A stretch of DNA of 64,000 nt from Meloidogyne chitwoodi (lineage: Eukaryota; Nematoda; Chromadorea; Rhabditida; Meloidogynidae), in contig JACZZP010000009.1 in NCBI GenBank assembly GCA_015183035.1, forward strand, positions 558,001 through 622,000, read 5' to 3'. Below are positions 45,028-61,927 of the stretch, piece after piece. The notes beneath the pieces are model-generated. The model saw nothing but the letters and a program-made list of their open reading frames with translations, had not been told where the DNA came from and searched no databases. The position numbers and the translations under genes are program-made. Each line of letters opens with the position of its first letter. The stretch's first letter is position 1.

Positions 45028-45172
45028 TGGACCTGTACATTTCGTCGAACAAATTGCACGACATTTCGTCCCACCAGTAAAAAAATCTACATTTCGTTTA
45101 CCCGAGTCCAAGGTTTTTTGCCAGTGGGACGAAATGTCGTGCAATATGTTCGACGAAATGTCGGGACACGGA
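45028..45172. mobile_element. MITE with ACATTTCGTC ends, second copy
   Basis: Left GGACCTGTACATTTCGTCGA, right TCGACGAAATGTCGGGACAC; the interior mirrors that of 43636-43777. Confidence 0.7.
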
Positions 45173-45820
45173 CTGGAAAAGAAGGAAAACATATAAATAA
45201 AGTTGTGGTTGGTTAAAAGAGCAAAAACAACACAGTCAGAACCACACACACACACATAAAAAAATGTGAAAAAATGGTCCTCTAAAAATTTTTTGTTATA
45301 GAGGTTGGTTGGTTAAAAATGCAATGAACTAAAAAAATAATAAAATAAAACTTTTAACTTTAAAAGGGACTGAAACAATAAAAAAGAAAGAAAAAATGTT
45401 AAAAATAAAATTTTAAATATTTTTTAAGTTGATCTTTGATGGACGAAAAGATAAAAAAAATAAAAAGTGGAAAACATGGAGAAAACTTGGGAAATAAATA
45501 AAGGAAAAATTGTTTTTTAGATACGTATTTTTATGTTCTCGTGGGACAGGGAATAATCTATTGTTTTTTAAAAAAGGTCATTTTTCTTAAATAAAAATTC
45601 TCAAATGATTAAAAAAAAAGTGTTGCGGAAATTACTCAAAAGAAAATTCCTTACCATAAAAAAATAAAATAACATTCTTCTTCCTTGATGTTTCCTTGTA
45701 TAGATTTAAAAATTCAAAAAGTAAAAAAATTTTCCCAAAAATAAAACAAAATAACAAATATATAAAAAGGAGGCGAGATCGAAAATTTTCTTTTCTCTTT
45801 TTTTATTATAAAAATTAATT

Positions 45821-50472
<4,652 letters not shown>

Positions 50473-51091
50473 AATTTAATCTAATAAATATTTAATAAAA
50501 ACAAAAAAATTTAAAAAATTAATTGTGGAACAATAGACGGCGATTAAACGGCAAATTAAACTTAGAAAAACGCCCGATTTGTCGCAAACCAGTTTATTGT
50601 AAGCCGGTTTGTCTGACTGTCTAAATAAATACTAAATAATTTACTGATTTTGAGCTGGAAGGTTATGAAATGATTATTTAGTTAAAATTACTTTTCTATT
50701 AGGACACATATATTTATTATTTTTGGACTAATGTCTTAAACTAGACTCAACATTAAAAAAAATAACCGAAAAAATGTTTATCTTTAGTAAAATAATTTAA
50801 AAAAAGATGCAGTACGATAACAGCTCGAAATCCGCTAAAAAATTAAAAAAAAATGAAATAAATTTTAAATAGTTGTTTTACTATTTATTGATAGAATAAC
50901 TAAAAGTACTACATTAAGGCAAGAGTTAAAATATATTGAAGTTTTAAATAAAACAAACTCAAATTGTTAAATTAAAAAATATTTTTTTTATCCTTTATAC
51001 TCATTGCCTTAATGTTCTCTGGAATATATTTAAATAAAAAAGAGTTAAAGAATATTAAAATGTTTTTGTTGACTTAATGTCATGTTAAATA
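50473..51091. other. Spacer; start of tandem duplication
   Basis: Holds the EFTUD2 5' flank and, from about 50720, sequence repeated at about 55625 (GGACTAATGTCTTAAACTAG, GTACGATAAC, CTCGAAATCCGCTAA). No exon seen. Confidence 0.5.
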
Positions 51092-54000
51092 TTAAAAACG
51101 ATTTTGATGATTCCATTCTTGATTTTGATACCATGTTTGATCCCAATTTTGATCCAAACTTTGATTTCCTGTTTGATTCGAAGTTTGACCCCAATTTTGA
51201 TTCGAAGCTGGATCCTCTTGTGTATTTGTGTAGAATGGATTGGTAGAAGGCATATATGGTGGGCGAGGTGGAAGAGGATATGAATGAGAATATTGCTGAT
51301 ATGGTAGAGGAACTCCAGCTGGATACTGATGAATTGTGGGCGGTGTAAAATATCCTTGAGGAAATTGTTGAGGTACGTGTTGTGGTCCAACTGGATACGG
51401 ATAACTTTGAGGTGGTATATCATTATGGAATTGAAAATCATGGCTTGAATTATCAGTACTTCCTTGACCATAATAAAATGGATTATATGATGAAGAATAA
51501 GGAGGATTTGAAGGTTGAATTTCATCATTATCGAGAATATTTTGATAATTATGACCATCATTTGAAACATGAAATATTTGATCATGATTGGGTGATTGTT
51601 GACCAGATTCACTCAAGTTTTCAACGTTATCATCAGATAAATTTATCAAATCATTTGAAGGTGATGATATACAAATATGACCACTTCCACTATGTCCAGC
51701 ACTAACGGTTGAAACAGATTCTTCAATTTCTTTTTGTTTTTCATCATTAACAATATTTTTACCCTTTTTATCATTCTCATTTTGTCCAATAAAATAAAAA
51801 TAATAATTAAGATATTCAATATAAAATGAACATTGTGGTCCATAAGGGTCAAATGTTGCATTTTTAGCAACTCGCTTTAATCCAAATTGCTAAATTATTT
51901 AAAAATATTTTAAATAATTTTAATAATATGAAAAAAATTTAATTTTTTCTTTATAAAATTCAGTTAAAATTTTCTTTTAAATAAAAAGTACAATTAAATC
52001 CAAAGGATTTTGCCCTGGATGTTTTTACTAAAAAAAACTCAAAATAAAACTGAATTTTTATAAAAAATAAAATTAAAAACCTCTTTAATCATAACAAGCA
52101 GTGTATTCTCTATTTTGGTAATTTCAACATTATCATAAAATTCTTTTAACATTTTATTTGCAATTTCTTTACATTGAGACTCTTCTTTATTTTTAAAATT
52201 TATAGATCCTCTCAATTTATTTATTTTTTCATAACGATAAATTAAATAAATTATTAAAGGTTTATATTTAATTTGATATAATACAAAATTCATTTCTTGT
52301 ACATCAAATGTTTCTAAAAATAAAGAAGAGAATTTATATATTTATTTGAGGTCGGGAGGGTTCCCGGCGTGATTTTCCGGGATTTTTAAATAGTAAATTT
52401 TGGTTGTTTTTTTAAATTCCAACTCGGAGTATCCCTGGAATGCAATTTTGCCGAGCTCTAATATTTATTTGGGTTGGTTTCTTTTTTTGGTTTTCCCCAA
52501 ATTTATTTATTTATTTAAATTTAGAAAATATATAATTTAAATTAAAATAAATAAATTTATTTTAATTTTATTAAAATTTATTATTAATTATAAATGGAAG
52601 GAAAACAACAAAAAATTATAAAAGCTTAAAAATCAACAAATTTTAAATAAAAAAATTAAATAAATTTACCTTTATTTGAACTACCAGAACCACCGGAACT
52701 GTTAGCAGTCGTTGGTGTTATAAATAATTTATCATTTGCTTTCCTATCTTTTTCCAAATATATAAAGTTTTCTTGAGAACTTTTTACATACTATAATATT
52801 AAAAAAAGAGATATTTTTAGGTATTCTTATTTAAAAATTTTTTTGTAATTTTTAAATCAATTAAATTTTTAAAAGTTAAGACTAAAAATTATTAAAAATA
52901 ATCATTTTTTTAAATTAAAAAAAATAACATAATAAAAATCTCTAATTGTTCTTCGTTTCTCAAGCAATTTTTCCCATAAAGGTATAATATTCTCTTCACA
53001 TACAGCCAGAGATGTTTCAAACTTTTTCACAGGAACATCCGTTGCTATCATTAAAACAGCTTTTCCAAATGAACTTTTTCTGCTATTTGTGCTACTCACA
53101 GATCTTTCTGAAGAATTACGATTGGCTAAAAAATTTAAAATTAATAATAATTTTAGACTTAAAAATCAAAAAAATTATAATTTAAATCCTACATTCAGAT
53201 CTAATTTCTTGAGCTTGTTCTTCAAATATTTCTTCAGTAGATCTTTGCTCTGAACTAACACTGAGTTCCCCAGAATGGCCTATTTCTGAACTCAGATTTG
53301 AAAGAATTTTAGATTGCCACCCAACAAGTTTACATCCATCAGAAAAATCTCTATAAAACTCTTTTGCTTCATCATTAATTTGTTTCATTAATTCTTGAGT
53401 TTTTTCTTCTATTTCTTCAAATTTATTGCTATAAATAATTGTTAACCAATCATTCTTTATTGTAGGAAATAATTCTCGTAAATATATATAGCCTTCATCT
53501 TTTAGCCTAAATAGCTTTATTTTAATTATTTTAAAATTTTTATAATTCTTTTTTATTAAAATATGTATGTACATATACATATATTATAAATATTATTTTT
53601 TTATTAATAATATATGTACATATATTTAATAAATTTATAATCAAAAATAAAATTGTACTTACCTTAGTTCATCAATCTAAATAAAAAAATAAAGGTAGTT
53701 GTAAGTATTATATCTCGCCCTAGAATAAAAACTTTAACAAAACAAAAACATTAACAAAACGAACATTTAAACAAAACATTTTGCATTCAAAACATAAAAG
53801 TACTTACCTCCTTAAATTTTTCCCTTTCAAATTTAGCATACTCATTAATAGAACTTTCAATATTTTTAATATATTCTTCTTTCACCTCCAACTCATTGCT
53901 TAAAAGATGTTCAATTAATTTACCTTTTACTTCATTTTTAGCAAGTTCAATTTCATTCAAAATAAGATTAGCTTTTTTAGTAATTTCAGTAAAATTATCA

Positions 54001-55160
54001 ATTAAATTTTCTACAGTATTTTTTTGTTTAGAATAATCTTTTTCTATTTTTTCTTCAATTTCTCCTAATTTTTTAATTAATTCATTCAAATAATTTTCAC
54101 TGTCCGAATGTGTTTTCAGTTTTTTAAGTAATTTCTCTTTATCTTGAGTATATTCTGTAAAAAATATTAATTAAAATTAAAGTTTGTAAACCAATTTTAA
54201 GAATTTAAATTTTTTAAACCTTTTCTATGAATTACTATTTCACTCATATTTCTTTGTAAAACTTTTTTTGCTTTTTCCGCTGTACCCTTTGTTTTATTCA
54301 ACAAATTTTTGAATTTATTAGCAACGTTTTTAACTGGTTGAGCAATCGCTTGACCGATTGCTCCATCAGAATGTGAACTAAAAGAAAATTGTTTGACAAA
54401 TTTATTCTGTTTATCCGGTTGACCCAATCGACTTTTTCCTTTATCTTTATCTTTTCTAGGCATTCCATAAATTATATTAAATAAAATGATTAATAATAAT
54501 AAATTTATTAGAAAACGCATTTTCTAATATAATTTTGATATTAATAATCTAAAAAAATAATAAAATAATTGGTTGGCTTAAAAAATATATATATCATTTA
54601 TTAAAGTTTCCGAACCAATCCAAAAAATAGTAAAAGATTGGATTCAGAAGCAAAGTTAATTGTCTCATCCTCATCGCTATGAATGACTTTAAATTAATTT
54701 ATTAAATTTCAAGTCAACTTAACAGAGAGTTTAAACCTCGGTTCTCCCAGGCTCTTTCGCTAATCTACAATTATAACTGTCCCAGCCTTAACCCCTCTTC
54801 CCGTCATAGTTATACTTTTGGGTACTCTTAACATTGGCTTTTAAACAGATTACTTTATTTTTATAAGAAATTTAATTTATTTTTTTAGCATTTAAAATGA
54901 TTGGACTTAAGCAATTATATAATATGGCTAAATATTCTTAAATGAGGCTTTATCCGACCAAATATCTATATTTAGAGCTTTCATTATGGGAAAGCTTTTT
55001 AAGTAAAAAAAGAAAAGGTAGATATAGCTTAATAGAATATAAAGTGCAATTAACACGAATGCCAGCATTATTTAATGATGGAAAATAATGAGTGGGTTAA
55101 TAAAAGGGCATAAAATATTAAATAAGAAAAAAATTAGAGAAAAAAAAATTAATATACCTT
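50720..55160. repeat. Tandem duplication, unit A
   Basis: Direct repeat of about 55625-60585. Homology starts at GGACTAATGTCTTAAACTAG, covers the complete gene A and continues upstream of it to AAAATTAATAT near 55155 (landmarks AAAGTTTCCGAACCA, ATTTAAAATGAT, AAAGTGCAATTAACAC). Confidence 0.75.
51092..54520 (-). CDS. Secreted coiled-coil protein with Pro/Gln/Tyr-rich tail, copy A
   Basis: Eight minus-strand exons, phase-consistent: 54520-54220, 54154-53808, 53676-53663 (14 nt), 53506-53193, 53125-52929, 52790-52670, 52313-52081, 51889-51092; 774 aa. A signal peptide (MRFLINLLLLIILFNIIYG) is followed by a basic region (PRKDKDKGKSR), then long Lys/Glu-rich helices likely to form coiled coils (residues about 100-330), a Ser-rich linker and, in the last exon, about 180 residues rich in Pro, Gln, Tyr, Asn and His with PPYSSSYNPFYYGQGS and QNWG/QNWD repeats, ending WNHQNRF. 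No known domain. It is predicted to be exported; low-complexity tail and tandem copy suggest an effector-type or structural secreted protein (inference). Confidence 0.7.
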
Positions 55161-55269
55161 TTCGCAATAATTATTTAAACTTTTGTTGAACTGTAATATA
55201 TTTTAGCATTTTCCAATTAATGTGAAAACTTCGTTTAATCGGTCTTCCGAAAATAAAAAATTTATTTTT

Positions 55270-55560
55270 TATTTTAAAATTGTAAAAACATAAAATAATA
55301 ATTAAGATTTGTAAAAAACTTAGAATTGTAATAACTTAAATTTACAAAAACTTTAAATTGTAAAACCGTAAAAAATATTGTAGAATTTTATAATTGTAAA
55401 AAGTTGAATTATAAAACATAAAATTGTAAAACTTGTTATTAAATTGTACAACTTAAATGTAAAAAGATGAAAGAATCAAATGTTAAAAACCTTGATTAGT
55501 AAAACTTGGAATTACTAAAACTTTGATTTGTAAAACTTAAAAAAAATTATTACAAATTAT
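55270..55560. repeat. Degenerate TTGTAAAACTTAAA repeats
   Basis: Irregular units with AATTGTAAAACTT between the two tandem gene copies. A similar array is in an intron of the MBLAC1-like gene (62550-62790). Confidence 0.6.
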
Positions 55561-55996
55561 TTATAACAATTAATGATTTAGTGAAGAATGTTCATTTACG
55601 AAAGCTTAGGGAACCTTTTTTGTGAGACATTTATTTTTGGACTAATGTCTTAAACTAGACTCAACATTAAAAAAAAAGAAATTACCGAAAAAAATTTTTA
55701 TCTTTAGTAAAAATATATAAAAAAGATGCGGTACGATAACAACTCGAAATCCGCTAATTTATAAAAAATAAAATGAATTTTAAATTGTTGTTTTAACTAC
55801 TTTTTGATAGAATAACTAAAAGTATTACATTAAGGCAATAATTAATATATTGTTTTAAATAAATAAATCAAACTCAAATTGTTAATTTAAAAATATATTT
55901 TTCTTTTTATACTCTGTGCCTTAATGTTCTTTGTATATATATGTTAATCATTTCATAAAAAGAGGTAAGAAAAATTTTTTTTTGTTATGTTAAATA

Positions 55997-58900
55997 TTAA
56001 AAACGATTTTGATGATCCCATTCTTGATACCAAATTTGATTTTCCATATGATCCGATTGACTCCAATTTTGATTCGGAGCTAGGTCCTGTGGAGTATTTG
56101 GGTAGAATTGATTAGTAGAAGGCATATTTGGTGGGCGAGGTGGAAGAGGATGTAAATGAGGATATTGCTGATATAGTAGAGGAACTCCAAAAGCTGGATA
56201 CTGATGAATTGTGGGCGGTGTAAAATATCCTTGAGGAAATTGTTGAGGTACGTGTTGTGGTCCAACTGGATACGGATAACTTTGAGGTGGTATATCATTA
56301 TGGAATTGAAAATCATGGCTTGAATTATCAGTACTTCCTTGACCATAATAAAATGGATTATATGATGAAGAATAAGGAGGATTTGAAGGTTGAATTTCAT
56401 CATTATAGAGAATATTTTGATAATTATGACCAGCATTTGAGACTTGAGATATTTGATATTGATTGGGTGAGTGTTGGCCAGATTCACTCAAGTTTTCAAC
56501 GTCGTTATCATCAGATAAATTTATCAAATCATTTGAAGGTGATGATATACAAATATGACCACTTCCACTATGTCCAGCACTAACGGTTGAAACAGATTCT
56601 TCAATTTCTTTTTGTTTTTCATCATTAACAATATTTTTACCCTTTTTATCATTCTCATTTTGTCCAATAAAATAAAAATAATAATTAAGATATTCACTAT
56701 AAAATGAACATTGTGGTCCATAAGGGTCAAATGTTGCATTTTTAGCAACTCGCTTTAATCCAAATTGCTTAATTATTAAAAAAAATTATTTTTTATTTTT
56801 AATTTATAAATAATATGAAAAATTACTAAAAATTCAGTTAAAAAAATGATTTTTAATAAACTAAAATTTTATTTATTTTTTATACTTTTTGTAAAATAAA
56901 ATTATAAATCCTTGTTATATTAAAATTTTAAAAATAAATTTAGTCTTTTACATTTCTTGATAAAAATTTAATTTAATTTTTTATAAATTAAAAAAAACCA
57001 TAATAATAGAATGGATGGTTTCCTTGTTTATTTCACTAATTTTATGCTTATTATAAAATATTTTGAACATATTGCCTGCCATTTCTTCACATTGAGACTT
57101 TTCCATATTTTTGAAATCTATAGATCCTTTAGAATTTATTAAATTTTCAAAACGATAAATTAAATAAATAATTAATGGTTTATATCTAATTTGATATAAA
57201 GAAATATTCATTCCAGTTATATCATCTGATACTAAAAAGAAAGGAAAAAAATTATATAAATAAATTTATATTTTGGGTTAACCCTTAAGGACACTTTTTA
57301 GACAATTTTTGGCAAGCCGACACTTCCGGACCAACGCTTCTGGACTCAAACTTCTGGTCCAAAACTTGGATATATATTTAGTACAATGCTACAAAGTTGT
57401 TGAATAAATTATTATACCAATTTGTTCTTTAAAGAGGGAAATAAACTAATTTCTTTGTAAGCTTTTGTGGGCGTCCGTAAGTTTCGGTCCGGAAGTTTCG
57501 CTCTACCCAATTTTTAGCATAAAAATAAAAAAATTTAATTTATATAAAAAGTTAATTTACTTATTTCATTTTTATTTGAAGTAATAAAAGCATTTCTGTT
57601 ATTTTCATTTTTTTCAATAATTTCATTCATTGGTGTTTCAAATAAAGAATCTGTTTTGCTCATATTTTCTTTCAAATATTTAAAGTTTTGTTGAGAATTT
57701 TTCACATACTTTAATAAAAAAAAAAGATTTATTAGTTATTTACCTATATATTTTTTTTAATTTTTTAGTCAAATTAAATTTTATCAAGTCTATTAACTAA
57801 CCAAAAAATATTTTTAAATTATTATTATTTTTTATTTTAAGCCTATTTATGTTTAAAACCGTGAGAAATAAATCGTCCTTTTAATTGCCAAAAGTAAATA
57901 TATTCTTCCCAAAAATATAATTAAGTCCTTTATTTCTTTAAATTAATTCAATAAAAAATATGCAATCCAAAATTATGCTTGCCTAAGAAAACTCAATACT
58001 CTACTATAATTAACTAAGAAGCAGACCTGTGCGAAACACCAACAAAATTTTTTCCAACGAAACGAAACGAAACAAAAAGTGTTTTAAAATTGTTTCGTTA
58101 CGAAACGAAACGAAACATTTTAAATTCTGTTTCGTAACGAAACGTTTCGCACACGTCTGCTAAGAAGGAAAACATTAATAGGACGGCGCGAGTTAGACAA
58201 AACGTACAATTTTAAATAACTTAATTTGGGTAAACATAAAAAGGTCAATTTCGATTTATCTAAAGAATTCAATATTTATCACAAAACAACTTTCATCTAT
58301 GCTTCACTACTTATTTTCAGAGAAAAGTGGGGTAGCTATTTTTAATAAAAATATAAATTAATTAAAAAAAAATAACATTGTAAAAATCTCGAATTCTTCT
58401 ACGTTTCTCAAGCAATTCAGCCCATAATGGTTTAATATGTTCGTAACATTTATTAAGATATTTTTCATATTCATTTTTGTTAACACCCTTTGCTTTCAAC
58501 AAAACATTTCCTAATAAACCTTTTCGGCTATTTGTGGTACTCACAGATCTTTCAGAAGAATTATAATTAGCTAGAAAATTAAAATTAGGTATATAAAAAA
58601 ATTCTTTCCTTCCTCTTTTCTCCTTTAAATATTTATTAAAAGAAAAATTTACAAAAAATTTCTGAGGCTTTCAGTAAACACTCAGTCTGACCATTATGTG
58701 TCATTGACCATTTGTAGGAAAAAGAGGAAAGAAAAAGGAATATTGGAATGAAACTTCCGGACGGACGCTAACTCAAACAGCCGGCAAATTTTTTCACCAA
58801 AAAGATAATTTAAAAGATAAAATCTTACATTCAGATCTAATTTCTTGAGCTTGTTCTTCAAATATTTCTTCAGTAGATCTTTGTTCTGAACTAACACTGA

Positions 58901-59142
58901 GTTCCCCAGAATGGTCTATTTCTGAACTCAGATTTGAAATAATTTTAGATTGCCACCCAACAAGTTTACATCCATCAGAAAAATCTCTATAAAACTCTTT
59001 TGCTTCATTATTAATTTCTTTCATTAATTCTTGGGTTTTTTCTTCTATTTTTTTAAATTCATTGCTATTAATAATTGTTAACCAATCATTCTTTATTGTA
59101 GGAAAAAATTCTCGTAAATATATATAGCCTTCATCTTTTAGC
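55997..59142 (-). pseudogene. Secreted coiled-coil protein, copy B, 5'-truncated
   Basis: Exons equivalent to 4-8 of copy A remain open and in phase: 59142-58829, 58570-58377, 57708-57561, 57231-56999, 56767-55997. The tail (PPYSSSYNPFYYGQGS, QNRF end) is nearly unchanged, while exon 6 has diverged strongly. Exons 1-2, with the signal peptide, are absent. The 14-nt exon 3 near 59303-59316 has a damaged donor. Upstream, the sequence jumps from the exon 3 flank straight into a hAT-type MITE (59342-59619) and then into the far 5' flank. So the copy cannot encode the exported protein unless new 5' exons exist. Confidence 0.7.
58022..58159. mobile_element. hAT-type MITE, 138 bp
   Basis: CAGACCTGTGCGAAAC and GTTTCGCACACGTCTG are inverted ends; the interior repeats CGAAACGAAAC. 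Perfect 8-bp duplication CTAAGAAG at 58014-58021 and 58160-58167. Located in an intron of copy B. Confidence 0.9.
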
Positions 59143-59341
59143 CTAAATAGCTTTATTTTAATTATTTTAAAATTTTTATAATTTTTTATTAAAATTTAAA
59201 ATATGTATATATAAATTTAAAAATATTAAATTCTTTTAGTTTGTTTAAACTAGGTATATAAATTTTATACATATTTTTAAAATGAAAAATGCTTACACTT
59301 TTAGTTCTTCAATCTAAATAAAAAATATAAGTAGTTGTAAG

Positions 59342-59619
59342 CAGTGATGGGAAAGTTCCAAAATTTCCACTGGAACCGGTTCCAGTTCCGGAACTGCTTT
59401 TTGAATTTTTGCAGTTCCAGTTCCGGAACTGCATTTTTACTTTTCATAGTTCCAGTTCCCGAACTATTCGGAACTATTGTGCGGTGAGGAACCGGTTCCG
59501 GAACCCGTTCCAGTTCCAAAAATTTGGTAGTTCCACAGTTCCAGTTCCAAACCGGTTCCAGGAATCAACCAGTTCCGCAGTTCCAGTTCCGGAACTGGAA
59601 CTGGAACTTTCCCATCACT
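59342..59619. mobile_element. hAT-type MITE, 278 bp, at a deletion breakpoint
   Basis: CAGTGATGGGAAAGTTCC and GGAACTTTCCCATCACT are inverted ends; interior of GTTCCAG/CCGGAAC repeats, as in 8870-9114. The left flank GTTGTAAG (59334-59341) is not repeated at the right (TGGAATTT), so the right target copy is lost, matching the missing exons of the host gene. Confidence 0.85.
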
Positions 59620-59660
59620 TTGGAATTTAAAAAGAAAATAATTTATTAAAGCTTCCGAAC

Positions 59661-60113
59661 CAGGGTTGTTCCGGGTTGAGCTCGAATGTCGGGTCGGGTA
59701 GATTTTCATAAATTTCGAGTATTTTTGCGCCGCAGGCAAAATTTTATTGGACTTTTAATTTATTTAAAAAAGTTCAAAACGAACGAAAAATACAGCCTTG
59801 CGGTAATTAATAAAAACAAGACCTCACTCGAATTGTAGGAATCAAACCTAGACCCATTTGATAAAGTAGGCAAAGTTATTATCCACTCAACCACAACTAC
59901 CCTTAAATTAATGCAAATTAAAATAAATATAACTCTTTCCCTTTAGTAGTTTCTCCCTTCCCTCATGCATAAGTGTATTAATTAAAGGAGAAAGAAAATA
60001 GGAGAAAATATTTGAAATGTCGGGTAATATTGAAAAGGTCGGGTTGTCCAAAATTTCTAGGGTCGGTTTCGGGTCAAAAAAAGGCCGGGTTTCGGGAAGC
60101 CCAGCGCAACCTG
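59661..60113. mobile_element. hAT-like element, 453 bp
   Basis: Starts CAGGGTTG and ends GCGCAACCTG; subterminal GGTCGGGT motifs at both ends. Flanks TTCCGAAC (59653-59660) and TTCCGAAA (60114-60121) agree at seven of eight bases. Unit A of the duplication has the uninterrupted TTTCCGAACC site at 54607. A tRNA-like segment lies inside (about 59835-59900, minus strand). Confidence 0.75.
59835..59905 (-). repeat. tRNA-like (SINE-type) segment
   Basis: On the minus strand GTTGTGGTTGAGTGGATAA resembles a box A / D-arm and GTCTAGGTTTGATTCCTAC a box B / T-arm. No complete acceptor stem could be drawn, so it is a tRNA-derived sequence rather than a tRNA gene. The 31500 element holds a similar one at 31990-32060. 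Confidence 0.4.
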
Positions 60114-60679
60114 TTCCGAAACAAACAAAAATATTTTCCAAAACAAGATTATATTGTATTATCCCAACCGCAATTAATGGCTTAAATTCATTAAGCTTAT
60201 TTAAAGGAAACCTAGCCGCCTTTAAATATTGCCCCAGCTTCTTCCCTAAACGGAAATCAACGAAAAGCCCTTCCTCTCTCTCTGCCTTCTAATACTGCGG
60301 GTTTTTATTATTTTTAATAGGTAATTTATTTTTATTTATTTTGTTAACATTTAAAATGATAAAACTTTATATTTTTTTAGCAATGGTGCATTAGATGACT
60401 AAATTTTTTAAAAAGGAGACGAATATATTTTACTATTTATCTTAAATGACTGATAGAATTTAAAGTGCATTTTGTTAATTAACACATGACAACATAATTT
60501 ATGAGAGAAAATAATGCGTGCGTGCGTTAGGGCATCAAACATTAAAGGAGAAAAAATTAATATTTTAAGTGAGGCTAAGTTCCCTTCTAATTTATGTTAG
60601 CTAATTAAAAAGAAAAGCCTTCGATCGGCGATGAAGTGGTCGGGTGGTGGAATGGTTACTGATACTGTAAACTCTCAGG

Positions 60680-60936
60680 TAGAGTTGTACACTTTTCTGT
60701 ATTCCGGAATAATATAATTCTCTTCAGAGCCCCAGTGATAAAGGCCACTCTCTCATGTGATAAAGACGCAGAAATTGTGTACAATTCTGGAAAAGAGCAG
60801 GCATTTGACGTTTCTCTGACCTCAACCATACATTAGTCAGTTTTTCTGCGTCTTTATCAATGAGAGAGTGGCCTTTATTACAAGAGCTCTGAAGAGAATT
60901 ATGTAATCCTGGAATACAGAAAAGTGTACAACTCTA
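60680..60936. mobile_element. hAT-type MITE, 257 bp
   Basis: TAGAGTTGTACACTTTTCTG and its inverse; perfect 8-bp duplication CTCTCAGG at 60672-60679 and 60937-60944. Belongs to the family of 4143 and 30540. It is inserted in a tRNA-like sequence (GGTGGAATGGTTA ... GGTTTAAGTCC). Confidence 0.9.
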
Positions 60937-60944
60937 CTCTCAGG

Positions 60945-61927
60945 TTTAAGTCCCAACTAATATTTTTCTATTTTCTAAGATTTGTTGAGTGAAAATTAAT
61001 TCGTTAATAGGGGGTCTCTTTCAAATTACATTTTTTTTATTAAATTTGGTATTGCAATGTTCGTAGGTTGTTTATAAATCAGAAAAACTCTGATTGTGTA
61101 AATGACTAATTTTAAAAGGTTCTTTTTATAGAAAAACTGTGATTCTAGTTTAAACTTCCCATAGAAGTATTTTAGTGCCTACGCACAATGAAAAAAAAAT
61201 ATTTTTTTTTTAATTTTTCAATTAAAAAAAAATTATTTTTCATAACCGTCCTCCTTTATTTTTGAAATTTTATGGTTTTAGTTATGTTGCCTTTTATACA
61301 ATGGCTACCAAATTAGTGGGTAAGTTCCTAGAATCTGTCAGTCTTCTTCTAAAAGTATAAAAGCCATTTTAAAGCTTTAGATTAAAGCTTTATTAGCTTA
61401 TTTAATTAGTATTCTCTTTTATGGAAACAAATATGTACAAAAGTAGGTATATGCCTTAAATAATTAATTATACAAATTTAAAAGTTTTTGATTTATATAA
61501 AATATGAGTAAAATGTATATTTTCATATTTGTTAATTTTTATTTTAAATTTAAAAAAAAAATATTTTTTAATTTAATATAGGTAAATAAGGGAGAAAATT
61601 GCCAATTTTAACTAATGAAGAGGTAAAATTAGTGGGGAGTCAATATGGGGAAAGGTATGTAATTGCGAATTATATGAGTTGGCATTGAGGCATGCGCAAG
61701 AAATTTTAGCGAATTAAAAAAAAATAATTTTTTAGAGGAAAATTAAAATTTGACATAACGTAAGAAATAGAAGCCCTGACAACTTTTTTTCTCTCCTTCT
61801 TTTGCAAATAAAAGTTTCTTAAATTTAAGCATTTTATAAATAAATTGATCATTCCCTTATAAATCAGGATACTTTTCAAAAATTATTGGAGAAAAAAAAA
61901 ATTAATTTTTTAAATTAATATAAAAAT
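60945..61927. other. AT-rich spacer
   Basis: No exon or inverted-repeat element recognised. Downstream flank of the MBLAC1-like gene. Confidence 0.4.

Larger units (their letters stand above)
43040..45820. other. Intergenic region between exchanger and EFTUD2
   Basis: No coding exon. Two related inverted-repeat elements (43636-43777, 45028-45172) are present; reading frames in and around them are palindrome shadows. The remainder is A-rich on the plus strand. The exchanger promoter should lie just right of 43040; no clear TATA box was found. Confidence 0.45.
55625..60585. repeat. Tandem duplication, unit B
   Basis: Direct partner of 50720-55160. The segment corresponding to 53735-54575 of unit A is missing, and elements have inserted at 58022, 59342 and 59661. 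Confidence 0.75.

Noticed and set aside
45001..45255. Reading frames of 71-86 aa on both strands
   Set aside because: They overlap the 45028-45172 inverted-repeat element and mirror each other; no signal peptide, domain or splice partner.
51085..51612. 175-aa frame with many Ile/His on the minus strand, and its equivalent in copy B
   Set aside because: Shadow of the Pro/Gln/Tyr-rich last exon in another frame; the exon frame continues in phase with seven upstream exons.
59301..59739. Reading frames rich in VPVPELEL
   Set aside because: Produced by the GTTCCAG repeats of the MITE at 59342-59619.
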